NCBI RefSeq assembly: GCF_024112395.2
Contig: NZ_CP078013.2
Span: 620,001-684,000, forward strand
Direction: 5' to 3'
Length of the DNA: 64,000 nt
From: Pseudomonas pergaminensis
Lineage (GTDB): Bacteria > Pseudomonadota > Gammaproteobacteria > Pseudomonadales > Pseudomonadaceae
Made by a program: the position numbers and the translations under genes. Each line of letters opens with the position of its first letter. The first letter of the stretch is position 1. This document shows positions 46,101 through 57,228 of the stretch, piece by piece. The notes beneath the pieces were generated by a model. The model had not been told where the DNA came from. It saw only the letters and a program-made list of their open reading frames with translations, and ran no database searches.

Positions 46101-49100
46101 TGATTCAGGCGTCACCACTGCCACGTGCACCGTTGCGCACCGTACTGTTGGAGCATCCGGTACGCAAGCCGGCCTATGATCCAGCGATGCGACTGCTGGG
46201 TGGTGGCCGCGGGTATGAACAACTGCTGGCCCAAGGAGTGAATGCGTTGCGCAGCACCCGTGCGCGGGTACGCAGTCTTTATCCGGCGCTGGATGAGCAG
46301 GGCATTTCGGCCCTGATCGAAACACTTGGAGACAACCCTCGTACGGAACTGGCGCGTCGAGAGACGGAGTACGCAGCCCTGGACAGTGAGCTCAACCAAT
46401 GGGTCAAGGCACATACCCACCCGTCCTCAATCACGTTTTTCTACCGGCAGGCTGGAGGGATGCGGGCCTGTGCTGATCAAATCAGGCGATGCTGGCGACG
46501 CGAGACGGGCTCGTCCTTTCTTTTCAATATCGGTGTACCCGTGGAGATGCCGGCGCTGACAGCGGATTTCAGCCACATCGATCATCTGAAGTTGGTGGGG
46601 GTCAGCGTGGACAGTTCTACCCAAACCTTTCTTAAAAATTTTTCTCACGTAAAAACACTCAAGATCATCAACACCCAGATGACGCAGTTACCTGATGTCG
46701 TTTATGAAATGAGTCAATTGGCCCATCTGGACCTGTCTGGCAACAAGATTCAGCTGGATGCCAAAGGCGCCTCCACGCTCAGCGCCTTCACCCACATGCA
46801 GGTGCTGGACTTGTCCCAGAATCCTCTGGGCGTATTACCCGATTTCGCGGGGATGTCCCAGTTGAAGGCACTCAACTTGAGGTCCACCCGTATTGATCAA
46901 TGGCCCACTGGCTTGGTAGGGAAAGCGCGTCTGACCTCCGTGGACTTGAGTAATAACAAACTAAGTGAGGTGCCCCAGGCCTATCTCAACCCATCCCCGG
47001 AGCAAGTCGAAGAGGTCGCCCGGCTCAACAAAGTGACACAGCTCTCCGGTAATCCGTTCCCTGACGACTATTGGCGTGTCCTGGATCGTTACTGGCAAAC
47101 GCTTACGCAGGCACGCCCTGACCTGGTCGCGGACTTTGACGGCTATGCGTTTTACCTGAAAAACCCGCTGGTTGAGGAGGCGAGTCTCCTTTACAACCAC
47201 TATAACGTTCAAGACGCCAGGGAGTTTGTCTGGGGATTGGGCGACGGCGCGCAAGCGGAACTGGCCAGTCGCAGGCTGGCGTTCGATCAGTTGCAGCAAC
47301 AGTTGAACACTTGGGCATCGGCTGGGGGCAATCAGAGCACCAGCAGCGGTGCCGCCCGTTACGTGCGAACCGCACAGCGCGAACTCAATGCTGCGGACAG
47401 TGATCATCGCTACATCGCCAGGACTCGTATCCTGAAGTGCTGGCGAGGTGATGCGCCACAGGAAACCGCAGCAGACGGCACCCAGATCGGCATTCAGTTG
47501 GACCTGAGCGGGCTGACTTTGCCGACCCTGCCGGAGCTGGACGCCGACTTCAGTCATGTCGGCTCGCTCAAGTTGACCCATATGAACCTGGTGGCTTCAC
47601 CCGAGGGCATGCTGCGACGCTTTCGTAACGTGCGCTGGCTGGACCTTTCAAACAACCAGTTGCGCGAGCTGCCGCCGGCGCTCGGTGAAATGCATGGCTT
47701 GACGCGTTTATTCCTGCACAAAAACCGGCTGCGTCTCACCCCGCAAACCGCCCAGGTACTGTCCGAGCGCACGTCTTTGCGTGCATTGAGCCTGAGCGCA
47801 AACCCCCTTGGCATCACGCCGGATTTCAGCCGGATCCCGGACATGCGCAACGTGTTCATGAGCCACGCCAACCTTGATAGCTGGCCGACCGGCCTGGGTG
47901 AGCAGCCGCTGCTGTATAACCTGGATTTGCGCAACAATCAGTTCACAACCCTTCCCGATGAGGTCATTGCACCGTCGGATGAGGAACTGGCGGCAAGCAA
48001 CCGCGTCAGCCGAGTCACCAATATCGGCAACAACCCCTTATCGGAGCAAACTCGCCAGCAGATCAGTGCGTACGGTGAGCGACTGGAGCGGGCAGGCCTG
48101 GCATCGCCGGACAACCCCAACCGTCTGGTCGCCACGGCGTTGGACATTGGCGGGTCCATCAGGGTGAAACTGCCCATGTCCCTGGCGCCTTTCAAGAGGT
48201 GGGCCCGCGGTATGCCCGAGGGGCAAGTGGCGCAACGCAAAGCCCAGTGGCAGGGGTTGCGTGAACAACCGGCAAGCAACGGGTTCTTTGAGGTCCTCAG
48301 GGACTTGGAACCCGCAGCTGATGGCCAGGAGGACCTGCAGCGCAGGGTCTGGGAGGTCATCGACAGCATCACTGAAAACAGTCCGGAATCCGAAAAGCTG
48401 CGCACGCAAATGTTTGAATGGGCCGGCCGTGCAGCGTGTTGCGACCGCGCGGCGCTGTCGTTCAGCAACCTGGAAGTCATGACCCTGGTCTACCGGGCCA
48501 GCACCCAGGCGCTGGACGTGAGTCAGGGCCCCTCGCTGCTGACACTGTCCAGGCGCTTGTTTCGCCTGGATGAGGTGGAAAAGATCGCCCTGGCCGATAT
48601 CGATCAGCGGCGAGCCGCTATCAACGCACAACCCGGCTTGAGTGAGTCTGCCAGGAATCGGCAACTGGAAATGCTTGAAGAAGTCGAGATCAAGTTGGCC
48701 TACCGCGATGGCCTCAAGGACCGACTGGATCTGCCGGGTCAACCGCAGCACACGCGGTTCACTTCTATGGGGGGCGTCACGCCTGCCATGCTGGACAGCG
48801 CCTATGAAAAAGTTGTCGCCTTGAATGACTCGCCTCAGGAACACCAGGCCCTGCTGAGCCGGGAATTCTGGAACGATTACATCACCCATAAATACCAGGC
48901 CCAGTTCGAGGCGTTGAGCCAGCCGTTCCACGATCAACTGGCTGCCCAACACGCCGATTTTGAAGCGAAACTGCTGTCCAGTTCCGCTCACGAGGCCAAG
49001 GCGAAGAGCCTGCAGGCGCAGTTGGCGATCAAGGAAGCCGAGTTGATAGACACGCTGACCCGAAAGGAAATCGCTGAAGCGCTGCTGCCACGGGGAAACC

Positions 49101-50140
49101 TGGAGGCGTTGGAGAACACAACGCCTGAATTACAGCTCGCCAAGGCGCACACCATCGAGTTCAATGGCCAACAGTATTTTATTGCGAGCATGCCCGATGC
49201 CGGCGATGGTATGCACTACGTGTTGAGGGTGCAGGCGCCGGACAATCCGTTTGCCCTGGTCACCAGTGGGATTATTGCCAAACCCGATGCCGCCGGGCTT
49301 TGGAAGCGCAGAGGCTTGATTGGAGGGATGAGGCCAGAGGGTTCTCCGGACGTGTTTGAAGATGCTCTCGAGTCTATGCAAGTGACGCCCTACACGGCAG
49401 ACGAACTCGATTTCATGCGGCGCAATGTTCACTGGATGACTCAGGAAAACGAACTGGGAGCCTATAACCGCGCCAACAATGGTAAGTACCCACTCCGGGA
49501 TCTACAGGGCAGGCCGATACGTATACGAAGTCTGGAGACCGAGGTTTCTCTGGTCTCGGGCTCTACCTACACGTCGGCGCAGATCAAGCCTTACATCCTC
49601 TTTGAGGGGTATGAGCGCGTGGGGGCCTTGTATGAGGAGAAACTGCAGTGGCGCAAATTTACCGCCGATGATGTGAAAGTGCCCGGAGAAAGAGCCTTGA
49701 TCGGACAGTCCATGGTGGTCGCCAACCGGCGTATTGCCAAAGGCGAGATCGTCGGCATTTATGGCGGAGTGATTATGCCCGATGGCTTTGGGCTTGAGAC
49801 GGCGAATACGTTTGGGGTGGTTGTCTCCCCAAAGCCCCGACCCGGCACCGTCGGTATGTCGCCCAACCCGACCTATCTGGTGGGGGATACCATCATCTCC
49901 AGGATCAATACCCATTTCGACTACGATCTTGACGGCAAACCCGTGAAGCAGGCAGCCAGTGGATATAACGTCGAGACCGCGGCTTTCGATATTCAAGCCG
50001 AACACCCTGCCAGCCGCCCAGGCAAGCTGACGCCCTATCTGTTGAATGTGGTATTTGCGACCGAAGATATTCCTGCGGGCGTCGAGTTGCGCGTTGACTA
50101 CGGGTATTCAGAGGAGGATATCAAAATCAAGTTTGGCTGA
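43100..50140 (+). CDS. Giant candidate effector: DUF6543 - LRR - NEL E3 ubiquitin ligase-like - SET-like
   Basis: A 2346-residue protein. Residues 1 to about 430 resemble the DUF6543 'dermonecrotic toxin' domain (TGCVVFSISDKYAYSDEFIL). A hydrophobic region (about 462-540) follows. Two leucine-rich-repeat blocks lie at about 1185-1310 and 1490-1625 (LDLSGNKIQL, LDLSNNQLRELP). Residues about 1690-1960 match the NEL ligase of IpaH/SspH: CCDRAALSFSNLEV at 1780-1793 gives the Cys-x-Asp catalytic motif (Cys1780, Asp1782). A helical, coiled-coil-like stretch precedes 1995. Residues 2195-2346 look like a SET domain (ANRRIAKGEIVGIYGG at 2208-2223; RINTHFDYD at 2268-2276; FATEDIPAGVELRVDYGY at 2319-2336). 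No signal peptide or chaperone gene is seen. An effector role is inferred. Confidence 0.85.
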   Translation: MPGTPSPLPATPASASIHNPLLEQAIPDWLIQATPQRRQAVKDAPANLPDWYHQASPVQRQAVDTATFASFSSQTQLDKAMADLQGLDAFAAPLLSQALKDALKVTLDVNKTFLRLNKTITYGILRERVGTYQVLNLSLLQAAIHNFEAAECEAGAFDETSGFVVEGATPGTFEPLSTSLTVRQFLKLCRVLNIGALYQLYLKGFLYPTDAAKAKALHDPFVAAQKDAMRAAAEMALLKKDIEPADYDMILSVIAGEMNPRLKGKRVWFRDLQLMKHRLTGCVVFSISDKYAYSDEFILYVPQDPQSPLKRYSLGQLREQFKRQFTARDLSVSGPTAYQRFFSQFVDYADLPDYFSQFTQNGPDKTFDQSFAPYAPLLNMVVKGLNPWGAFNELPPPDAVVQVPEDDPYLDPQGIARRGRGIWADNVDLWDYLFDRYRDKLLGDARSHAVSTADVDAKVRSQKIASLLNIGMLVLGFVPGLGELMMVVIAGQLLYTVFEGATEWSEGDRKAAKVHLVDVAQNLALIAVMGAAGKGIGKLVTVKPEPVIEGLKQVESSDGQARLWKTDLTPYESPTKLPDSTAPNALGQFVVDGKTYIRQDGKVYETTFDDTLEAWRIRHPHRADAYAPQLAHNHEGAWQSEADAPLTWDTDTLLRRMGLPAEPVPVGQRADALFASGVEPDALREAQFNHEPTPLILADTFKRFALHNELSRFIEQMKSLDPGVYAQADPVLQLDLLKRRGMLPSTSPLRVIDAAGRTLWEDAAAGNRRTIVLSANHQARGELLEQVLYTLQGVDPELKEFPGTPEESLSARAAKLRQYLGDQVEVFKAAFLEERYQALTAADGSLEGYPKLPGAIASRLLDGLSAEELQTWRTKAILPEPVVEQARWYEQEARVSRAYEGLLLDSLADVDSLRLALRTLETLPGWRRGVRLELRQYSEQGTLLDAIGSPDQTQVRKLVLMENGQFVAAMPRDFYEAVWEVMSPDERQRLGLTDTQQLKALIQASPLPRAPLRTVLLEHPVRKPAYDPAMRLLGGGRGYEQLLAQGVNALRSTRARVRSLYPALDEQGISALIETLGDNPRTELARRETEYAALDSELNQWVKAHTHPSSITFFYRQAGGMRACADQIRRCWRRETGSSFLFNIGVPVEMPALTADFSHIDHLKLVGVSVDSSTQTFLKNFSHVKTLKIINTQMTQLPDVVYEMSQLAHLDLSGNKIQLDAKGASTLSAFTHMQVLDLSQNPLGVLPDFAGMSQLKALNLRSTRIDQWPTGLVGKARLTSVDLSNNKLSEVPQAYLNPSPEQVEEVARLNKVTQLSGNPFPDDYWRVLDRYWQTLTQARPDLVADFDGYAFYLKNPLVEEASLLYNHYNVQDAREFVWGLGDGAQAELASRRLAFDQLQQQLNTWASAGGNQSTSSGAARYVRTAQRELNAADSDHRYIARTRILKCWRGDAPQETAADGTQIGIQLDLSGLTLPTLPELDADFSHVGSLKLTHMNLVASPEGMLRRFRNVRWLDLSNNQLRELPPALGEMHGLTRLFLHKNRLRLTPQTAQVLSERTSLRALSLSANPLGITPDFSRIPDMRNVFMSHANLDSWPTGLGEQPLLYNLDLRNNQFTTLPDEVIAPSDEELAASNRVSRVTNIGNNPLSEQTRQQISAYGERLERAGLASPDNPNRLVATALDIGGSIRVKLPMSLAPFKRWARGMPEGQVAQRKAQWQGLREQPASNGFFEVLRDLEPAADGQEDLQRRVWEVIDSITENSPESEKLRTQMFEWAGRAACCDRAALSFSNLEVMTLVYRASTQALDVSQGPSLLTLSRRLFRLDEVEKIALADIDQRRAAINAQPGLSESARNRQLEMLEEVEIKLAYRDGLKDRLDLPGQPQHTRFTSMGGVTPAMLDSAYEKVVALNDSPQEHQALLSREFWNDYITHKYQAQFEALSQPFHDQLAAQHADFEAKLLSSSAHEAKAKSLQAQLAIKEAELIDTLTRKEIAEALLPRGNLEALENTTPELQLAKAHTIEFNGQQYFIASMPDAGDGMHYVLRVQAPDNPFALVTSGIIAKPDAAGLWKRRGLIGGMRPEGSPDVFEDALESMQVTPYTADELDFMRRNVHWMTQENELGAYNRANNGKYPLRDLQGRPIRIRSLETEVSLVSGSTYTSAQIKPYILFEGYERVGALYEEKLQWRKFTADDVKVPGERALIGQSMVVANRRIAKGEIVGIYGGVIMPDGFGLETANTFGVVVSPKPRPGTVGMSPNPTYLVGDTIISRINTHFDYDLDGKPVKQAASGYNVETAAFDIQAEHPASRPGKLTPYLLNVVFATEDIPAGVELRVDYGYSEEDIKIKFG

Positions 50141-50231
50141 TACGGTGGTTGACGTTCATCCCTGAAAGCGTGGCGTTGCCGCCCTCGTGGGAAGGGGCCA
50201 ACGCCGAGCCGCGTCAATCACCGGCGCAGGC

Positions 50232-51932
50232 TCAAAACAGAAAGTAACGCTGGGCCATCGGCAACGACTCAGCCGGCTCGCACCACAGCAACACGCCGTC
50301 GGCCTTGACCTGGTAGGTCTGTGGGTCGACGTCGATGTGCGGCAGGTAGTCGTTGTGGATCAGGTCGGATTTCTGCACGGTGCGGCAGCCTTTGACCACG
50401 GCGATCTGCTTCTTCAAACCCAGCGCTTCGGGCAGGCCGGCCTCCATCGCAGCCTGGCTGATAAAGGTCAGGCTGGTGGCGTGCAGCGAGCTGCCGAAGC
50501 TGGCGAACATCGGGCGGTAGTGCACTGGCTGCGGTGTCGGGATCGAAGCGTTGGCATCGCCCATCAGGCTTGAGGCGATGGCGCCGCCCTTGAGAATCAA
50601 GGTGGGTTTTACGCCGAAGAAAGCCGGTCGCCACAGGACCAGGTCGGCCCACTTGCCCACTTCGATCGAGCCGACGATATGGCTGACTCCGTGGGTGATC
50701 GCTGGGTTGATTGTGTACTTGGCGATGTAGCGCTTGGCGCGGAAGTTGTCATTGCCTGGGCCGTCACCGGGGAGCGGACCACGTTGTTTTTTCATCTTGT
50801 CGGCGGTCTGCCAGGTACGCGTGATCACCTCGCCGACGCGGCCCATGGCCTGGCTGTCGGAGCTGATCATCGAGAACGCGCCGAGGTCGTGCAGGATGTC
50901 TTCGGCGGCGATGGTTTCGCGGCGGATACGGCTTTCGGCGAAGGCCACGTCTTCGGCAATGCTCGGGTCCAGGTGATGGCAGACCATCAACATGTCGAGG
51001 TGCTCATCGATGGTGTTGCGGGTGAACGGCCGCGTCGGGTTGGTTGAGCTCGGCAGCACATTGGCGAAACCGCAGGCCTTGATGATGTCCGGTGCGTGAC
51101 CGCCACCGGCACCTTCTGTGTGGTAAGTGTGGATGGTGCGGCCCTTGAGCGCGGCGAGGGTGGTTTCGACAAAGCCGGACTCGTTGAGGGTGTCGCTGTG
51201 GATCGCCACTTGCACGTCGTAGTCATCGGCAACGCTCAGGCAGTTGTCGATACTCGCGGGGGTGGTGCCCCAGTCTTCATGCAGCTTCAAGCCGATGGCG
51301 CCGGCCTTGACCTGTTCGATCAACGGCTCCGGCAGGCTGGCGTTGCCCTTGCCGGTGAACCCGATGTTCATCGGGAACGAATCGCTGGCCTGGAGCATGC
51401 GCGCAAGGTGCCACGGCCCGGAGGTACAGGTAGTGGCGTTGGTGCCGGTGGCAGGGCCTGTGCCACCACCGATCATGGTGGTGACGCCGCTGGTCAGCGC
51501 TTCTTCGATCTGCTGCGGGCAGATGAAGTGCACGTGGCTGTCGATGCCGCCGGCGGTGAGGATCATGCCTTCGCCGGCGATCACTTCGGTGCTGGCCCCG
51601 ATGGCCATGGTCACGCCCGGTTGGATGTCCGGGTTACCGGCCTTGCCGATCGCATGGATACGACCGTTCTTCAGGCCGACGTCGGCCTTGACGATGCCCC
51701 AGTGGTCGATGATCAGCGCGTTGGTGATCAGGGTGTCGACCACTTCATGGGCGAGCAACTGGCTTTGGCCCTGGCCATCACGGATGACTTTACCGCCGCC
51801 GAATTTGACTTCTTCGCCGTAGACCGTGAAGTCCTGTTCGACCTCGACAAACAGTTCGGTGTCGGCCAGGCGGACCTTGTCTCCGACGGTGGGGCCGTAC
51901 ATGTCGGCGTAGGCTTGGCGGCTGATTTTCAT
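50232..51932 (-). CDS. ureC: Urease alpha (catalytic) subunit
   Basis: A 566-residue subunit. Nickel ligands and catalytic residues are visible: His-x-His in GGIDSHVHF, the carbamylated Lys in GLKLHEDWG, Cys-His in MVCHHLD, and Asp in [14 protein letters not shown]. It hydrolyses urea to ammonia and carbamate. The start at [15 protein letters not shown] is chosen over an upstream in-frame Met inside a REP-like repeat. It is last in ureDABC and separated from ureB by a doublet. Confidence 0.97.
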   Translation of the reverse strand: MKISRQAYADMYGPTVGDKVRLADTELFVEVEQDFTVYGEEVKFGGGKVIRDGQGQSQLLAHEVVDTLITNALIIDHWGIVKADVGLKNGRIHAIGKAGNPDIQPGVTMAIGASTEVIAGEGMILTAGGIDSHVHFICPQQIEEALTSGVTTMIGGGTGPATGTNATTCTSGPWHLARMLQASDSFPMNIGFTGKGNASLPEPLIEQVKAGAIGLKLHEDWGTTPASIDNCLSVADDYDVQVAIHSDTLNESGFVETTLAALKGRTIHTYHTEGAGGGHAPDIIKACGFANVLPSSTNPTRPFTRNTIDEHLDMLMVCHHLDPSIAEDVAFAESRIRRETIAAEDILHDLGAFSMISSDSQAMGRVGEVITRTWQTADKMKKQRGPLPGDGPGNDNFRAKRYIAKYTINPAITHGVSHIVGSIEVGKWADLVLWRPAFFGVKPTLILKGGAIASSLMGDANASIPTPQPVHYRPMFASFGSSLHATSLTFISQAAMEAGLPEALGLKKQIAVVKGCRTVQKSDLIHNDYLPHIDVDPQTYQVKADGVLLWCEPAESLPMAQRYFLF

Positions 51933-51969
51933 GTGGTTGCCCTGATAAATATGTGTTGAATGTGAATCC

Positions 51970-52040
51970 GCTTTCGCGAGCAAGCCCGCTCCCACAGTTT
52001 GAAATGCATTCTAAGTGTGGGAGCGGGCTTGCTCGCGAAG
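51970..52040. repeat. REP-like inverted doublet, type A, between ureB and ureC
   Basis: GCTTTCGCGAGCAAGCCCGC is mirrored by GCGGGCTTGCTCGCGAAG around about 24 bases inside the urease operon. Confidence 0.9.
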
Positions 52041-52045
52041 AGGGC

Positions 52046-53398
<1,353 letters not shown>

Positions 53399-53407
53399 GG
53401 CCGGGCC

Positions 53408-53710
<303 letters not shown>

Positions 53711-53757
53711 GGTTCAAGGTCCTTGAAAAACAGCATTCTTAATTACCACAGAGATCC

Positions 53758-53851
53758 CATGTGGGAGCGGGCTTGCTCGCGAAAGCGGTGTGTCAGTCGA
53801 TGCGTCTTTACCTGGTCCACCGCTTTCGCGAGCAAGCCCGCTCCCACATTT
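53758..53851. repeat. REP-like inverted doublet, type A, between ureD and ureA
   Basis: CATGTGGGAGCGGGCTTGCT is mirrored by AGCAAGCCCGCTCCCACAT around about 36 bases, with AAAGCG/CGCTTT extending the arms. Confidence 0.9.
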
Positions 53852-53857
53852 AGATCG

Positions 53858-54697
53858 TCATGTGCTCCAGATCCGGGGTGAAACCGCCTCTCGCCCAAGC
53901 ACCGCCGGGCGCAACAGCCGCCATAAATCAATCAACCATCCCCGCGCCAGCAACGCTTCACTGGCCAGGCAGCGGGCGACCAGCAGGCCGGGCAGTTGGG
54001 TCAGGTCGCCGCGCACTTCATGGGGCAGGGCGCGACAGGTGTCGAGTAATTCGGGGTCTACGTCGCCGGTCAGCAACAGGGTCGCAAATACCGGCTGCCC
54101 ATCCAGGCCGATGGGCGAGTCGAGCAAGCCGTCGGCGCCCACAATGCGCTGGCGCTCATGCCAGAGCAACTGGCCGTCGCGACGGATATCCAGGTGCGAT
54201 TGAAAGTGGCCCAGGTCAAAACGCTCTCCACTGGCCGGGCGACCCAGTGCGACCACATCCCAGTAGAACAAGCGGGCATCGCCTTGCAGCTCGATGCGCG
54301 TGGTGAGTTCGGCCTGGGCGGCGCTGAATACGATGGTTTCCTGGGGCAGCCATTCCAGGGTGGCACCCGCTTGCACGGTGAGGTCCAGTTGCTGGTAGGC
54401 CGGGCCGCTGGCCCGATACCACTTGGCCGCGCCGGGGCTGGTCAATTGCGCCCAGGCACCCGCGCCGACATGGGCGCTGATGTCCAGGCGATCACCGCCG
54501 GCAATCCCACCGGGCGGGTGCACGATGATGTGCTGGCACACCTCGGGGCCTTCGGCGTAGAGGTGCTTTTGCACCCGCAGCGGACCGCGATGGCGACGCA
54601 TCACCGGGCGTGTGGTGTCGCCGAAACGCGCGTAGCCGAGTTCCAGCTCGGCGTGCCAGCTGGGGGTGAACAGGGCGGGAGTAACGGGCAGATTCAT
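53858..54697 (-). CDS. ureD: Urease accessory protein UreD
   Basis: A 279-residue protein with the conserved segments [28 protein letters not shown] and [11 protein letters not shown]. UreD binds apo-urease and with UreF and UreG delivers nickel. It is the first urease gene after urtE, so urea uptake and use are probably co-transcribed. Confidence 0.96.
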   Translation of the reverse strand: MNLPVTPALFTPSWHAELELGYARFGDTTRPVMRRHRGPLRVQKHLYAEGPEVCQHIIVHPPGGIAGGDRLDISAHVGAGAWAQLTSPGAAKWYRASGPAYQQLDLTVQAGATLEWLPQETIVFSAAQAELTTRIELQGDARLFYWDVVALGRPASGERFDLGHFQSHLDIRRDGQLLWHERQRIVGADGLLDSPIGLDGQPVFATLLLTGDVDPELLDTCRALPHEVRGDLTQLPGLLVARCLASEALLARGWLIDLWRLLRPAVLGREAVSPRIWST

Positions 54698-54728
54698 GTT
54701 TTTTGACTTATCAATAGGACGCTACAGG

Positions 54729-55427
54729 TTAGATGGTAACCAGCCCGCGTACACCTTCACTTTCCATATTTTCACCTCGGCCTTGCTGCACGATTTCACC
54801 ACGGGACATCACCAGGTATTGATCCGCCAACTCGGCGGCAAAATCGTAGAACTGCTCCACCAGCAGAATCGCCATATCGCCACGGGCCGCGAGTTTCTTG
54901 ATCACCGCGCCGATCTCCTTGATCACCGAGGGCTGGATGCCTTCGGTGGGCTCGTCGAGGATCAGCAGGCGCGGGCGGCTGGCCAACGCTCGACCGATCG
55001 CCAGTTGCTGTTGCTGGCCACCGGACAAATCGCCGCCACGTCGATGCTTCATTTGCAGCAGCACCGGGAACAGTTCGTAGATGAAAGCGGGCACTTCCTT
55101 GGCTTGCGAGCCCGGAAAACGCGAAAGCCCCATCAACAGGTTTTCTTCCACCGTCAGCCGCCCGAAGATCTCCCGGCCTTGTGGCACATAGGCGATGCCC
55201 GCGTGCACACGCTGGTGCGGCTTGAAACCGGTGATCGCCTTGCCTTCCCAATTCACCGCGCCTTCTTTGGCCGGCAGCAGACCCATCAGGCACTTGAGCA
55301 AGGTGGTCTTGCCCACGCCGTTACGGCCGAGCAGGCAGGTGACTTCGCCGACCTTCACCTCAAAGGACAGCCCGCGCAGGATGTGGCTACCGCCGTAGTA
55401 CTGGTGCAGCTTGTCGACTTGCAGCAT
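54729..55427 (-). CDS. urtE: Urea ABC transporter ATPase UrtE
   Basis: A 232-residue ATPase with Walker A GRNGVGKTT, signature LSGGQQQQLAIGRAL and Walker B LDEPTEGIQP, the last being typical of UrtE. It begins MLQVDKLHQYYGGSHIL, with AGGAGG eight bases upstream. It pairs with UrtD to drive urea import. Confidence 0.96.
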   Translation of the reverse strand: MLQVDKLHQYYGGSHILRGLSFEVKVGEVTCLLGRNGVGKTTLLKCLMGLLPAKEGAVNWEGKAITGFKPHQRVHAGIAYVPQGREIFGRLTVEENLLMGLSRFPGSQAKEVPAFIYELFPVLLQMKHRRGGDLSGGQQQQLAIGRALASRPRLLILDEPTEGIQPSVIKEIGAVIKKLAARGDMAILLVEQFYDFAAELADQYLVMSRGEIVQQGRGENMESEGVRGLVTI

Positions 55428-55466
55428 TCTCAAAACCTCCTCGGTTCCCGTTTGGAAACCGGATCA

Positions 55467-55549
55467 AATGTGGGAGCTGGCTTGCCTGCGATAACGGTGT
55501 ATCAGTTACACCGAGTTGCCTGTATCGCAGGCAAGCCAGCTCCCACATA
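55467..55549. repeat. REP-like inverted doublet, type B, between urtD and urtE
   Basis: ATGTGGGAGCTGGCTTGCCT and its mirror AGGCAAGCCAGCTCCCACAT surround about 30 bases. Confidence 0.9.
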
Positions 55550-55567
55550 AAGCAGTCCGTGTCCGGC

Positions 55568-56389
55568 TCAGCGACCGAGGTACACCTCGATGACGCGTTC
55601 GTTTTCCTGCACCTGTTCCAGCGAGCCTTCGGCCAGCACGCTGCCCTGGTGCAACACGGTCACGTGGTCGGCAATCGAGCCGACAAAGCCCATGTCGTGT
55701 TCGACCACCATCAGCGAATGCTTGCCCGCCAGGCGCTTGAACAATTCGGCGGTGAAGTCGGTTTCGGCGTCGGTCATCCCCGCCACCGGTTCGTCCAGCA
55801 GCAACAGCTGCGGGTCCTGCATCAGCAGCATGCCGATTTCCAGGAACTGCTTCTGGCCGTGGGACAGCAACCCCGCCTGGCTCTGCGCCAAGGCGGTGAG
55901 ACGCAGGGTGTCGAGCACCTCGTCGATACGGTCTTTCTGCTCGCCACTCAGGCGCGCGCGCAGGCTGGCCCATACGGATTTATCGGTCTTCTGCGCCAGC
56001 TCCAGGTTTTCGAACACGCTCAGGGCTTCAAACACCGTGGGCTTCTGGAACTTGCGGCCGATGCCAGCCTGGGCGATCTGCACTTCGCTCATGCCGGTCA
56101 AGTCCAGGTGTTCGCCAAACCAGGCGGTGCCATGGCTGGGGCGGGTCTTGCCGGTGATCACGTCCATCAGCGTGGTCTTGCCGGCACCGTTGGGGCCGAT
56201 GATGCAGCGCAGTTCGCCAACGCCGATGTAGAGGTTCAGGTTGTTGAGGGCCTTGAAGCCGTCGAAGCTGACGCTGATGTCTTCCAGGGTCAGGATGGTG
56301 CCGTGGCGGGTGTCCAGGCCCTTGCCGGCGGCCTGGCCAATGCCGATGGCATCGCGGCCGCTGCCTGCATCGAAAATAGGTTCAAGCAT
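55568..56389 (-). CDS. urtD: Urea ABC transporter ATPase UrtD
   Basis: A 273-residue ATPase with Walker A GPNGAGKTT, signature LSHGQKQFLEIGMLL and Walker B LDEPVAGMTD, the form specific to UrtD. The start at MLEPIFD has GAGG six bases upstream; an ATG four codons earlier overlaps the urtC stop (ATGA) and is equally possible. Confidence 0.95.
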   Translation of the reverse strand: MLEPIFDAGSGRDAIGIGQAAGKGLDTRHGTILTLEDISVSFDGFKALNNLNLYIGVGELRCIIGPNGAGKTTLMDVITGKTRPSHGTAWFGEHLDLTGMSEVQIAQAGIGRKFQKPTVFEALSVFENLELAQKTDKSVWASLRARLSGEQKDRIDEVLDTLRLTALAQSQAGLLSHGQKQFLEIGMLLMQDPQLLLLDEPVAGMTDAETDFTAELFKRLAGKHSLMVVEHDMGFVGSIADHVTVLHQGSVLAEGSLEQVQENERVIEVYLGR

Positions 56390-56397
56390 GACGTTCC

Positions 56398-57018
56398 TCA
56401 TTTCTTCAGCAGGCCGATGACGCCCTTGGGCAGGTAGAGGGTGACGATGATGAACAACGCCCCGAGGAAGAACAGCCAGTATTCCGGAAGGCCACGGTGA
56501 ACCAGCTTTTCATGCCGTTCACCACGCCGGCACCGAGCAACGGGCCGATCAACGTACCGCGCCCACCCAGGGCACCCACACGGCGGCTTCGATGGAGTTG
56601 GTTGGCGACATTTCGCTGGGGTTGATAATGCCCACTTGCGGCACATACAGCGCCCCGGCCAAGCCACACAGCACGGCGCTCAACACCCACACGAACAGCT
56701 TGAAGCCACGCGGGTCGTAGCCGCAGAACATCAGGCGGTTCTCGGCATCGCGCAGAGCCGTCAACACCCGGCCGAACTTGCTCTTGGCCAGGCGCCAGCC
56801 GATGAACAGGCTCGCCACCAGCAACAGCACCGTGGCCACGAACAACACGGCGCGTGTGCCTGGCTCGGTAATGCCAAAGCCGAGGATGCTGCGGAAAATT
56901 GGTAAAGCCGTTATTGCCGCCAAACCCGGTCTCGTTGCGGAAAAACAACAGCATCCCGGCAAAGGTCAGCGCCTGGGTCATGATCGAGAAATACACGCCC
57001 TTGATCCGCGAGCGGAAA
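56398..57018 (-). pseudogene. urtC: Urea ABC transporter permease UrtC, C-terminal part, broken by frameshifts and cut at the duplication junction
   Basis: The UrtC sequence is clear but spread over several frames: [19 protein letters not shown] near 57000, then [25 protein letters not shown] and [17 protein letters not shown], then [20 protein letters not shown], then [20 protein letters not shown] to the stop. At least three single-base shifts are needed to join them. The N-terminal half is absent: at 57019 the sequence switches to a copy of the EamA gene. Because the adjacent 7 kb shows the same kind of indels, I read the shifts as sequence errors, not true decay. Confidence 0.8.
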
Positions 57019-57129
57019 GCCAGCGGTAAAAGCCGATTTCCGCCGGGAAGATCGAGCCCACGGCCAGTTTATTGACGACGGTGTTGCCGGCCCAGATAAA
57101 ATGGCCAGCAGGGGATAAGCGTATTGCAT
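57019..57129 (-). pseudogene. EamA transporter, N-terminal fragment (copy)
   Basis: The first ~37 codons of the gene at 35892-36767, with a one-base loss after the tenth codon, then the junction to urtC. It is not a working gene as written. Confidence 0.85.
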
Positions 57130-57228
57130 CGAAAGGAACCAGGTGTGTTGATGAGGGCGGGATTATCCATTGTCTGGAATCGAAGCCTATACTGCGATCC
57201 AGACAACCGACCTCTGTATCCAGACAAT

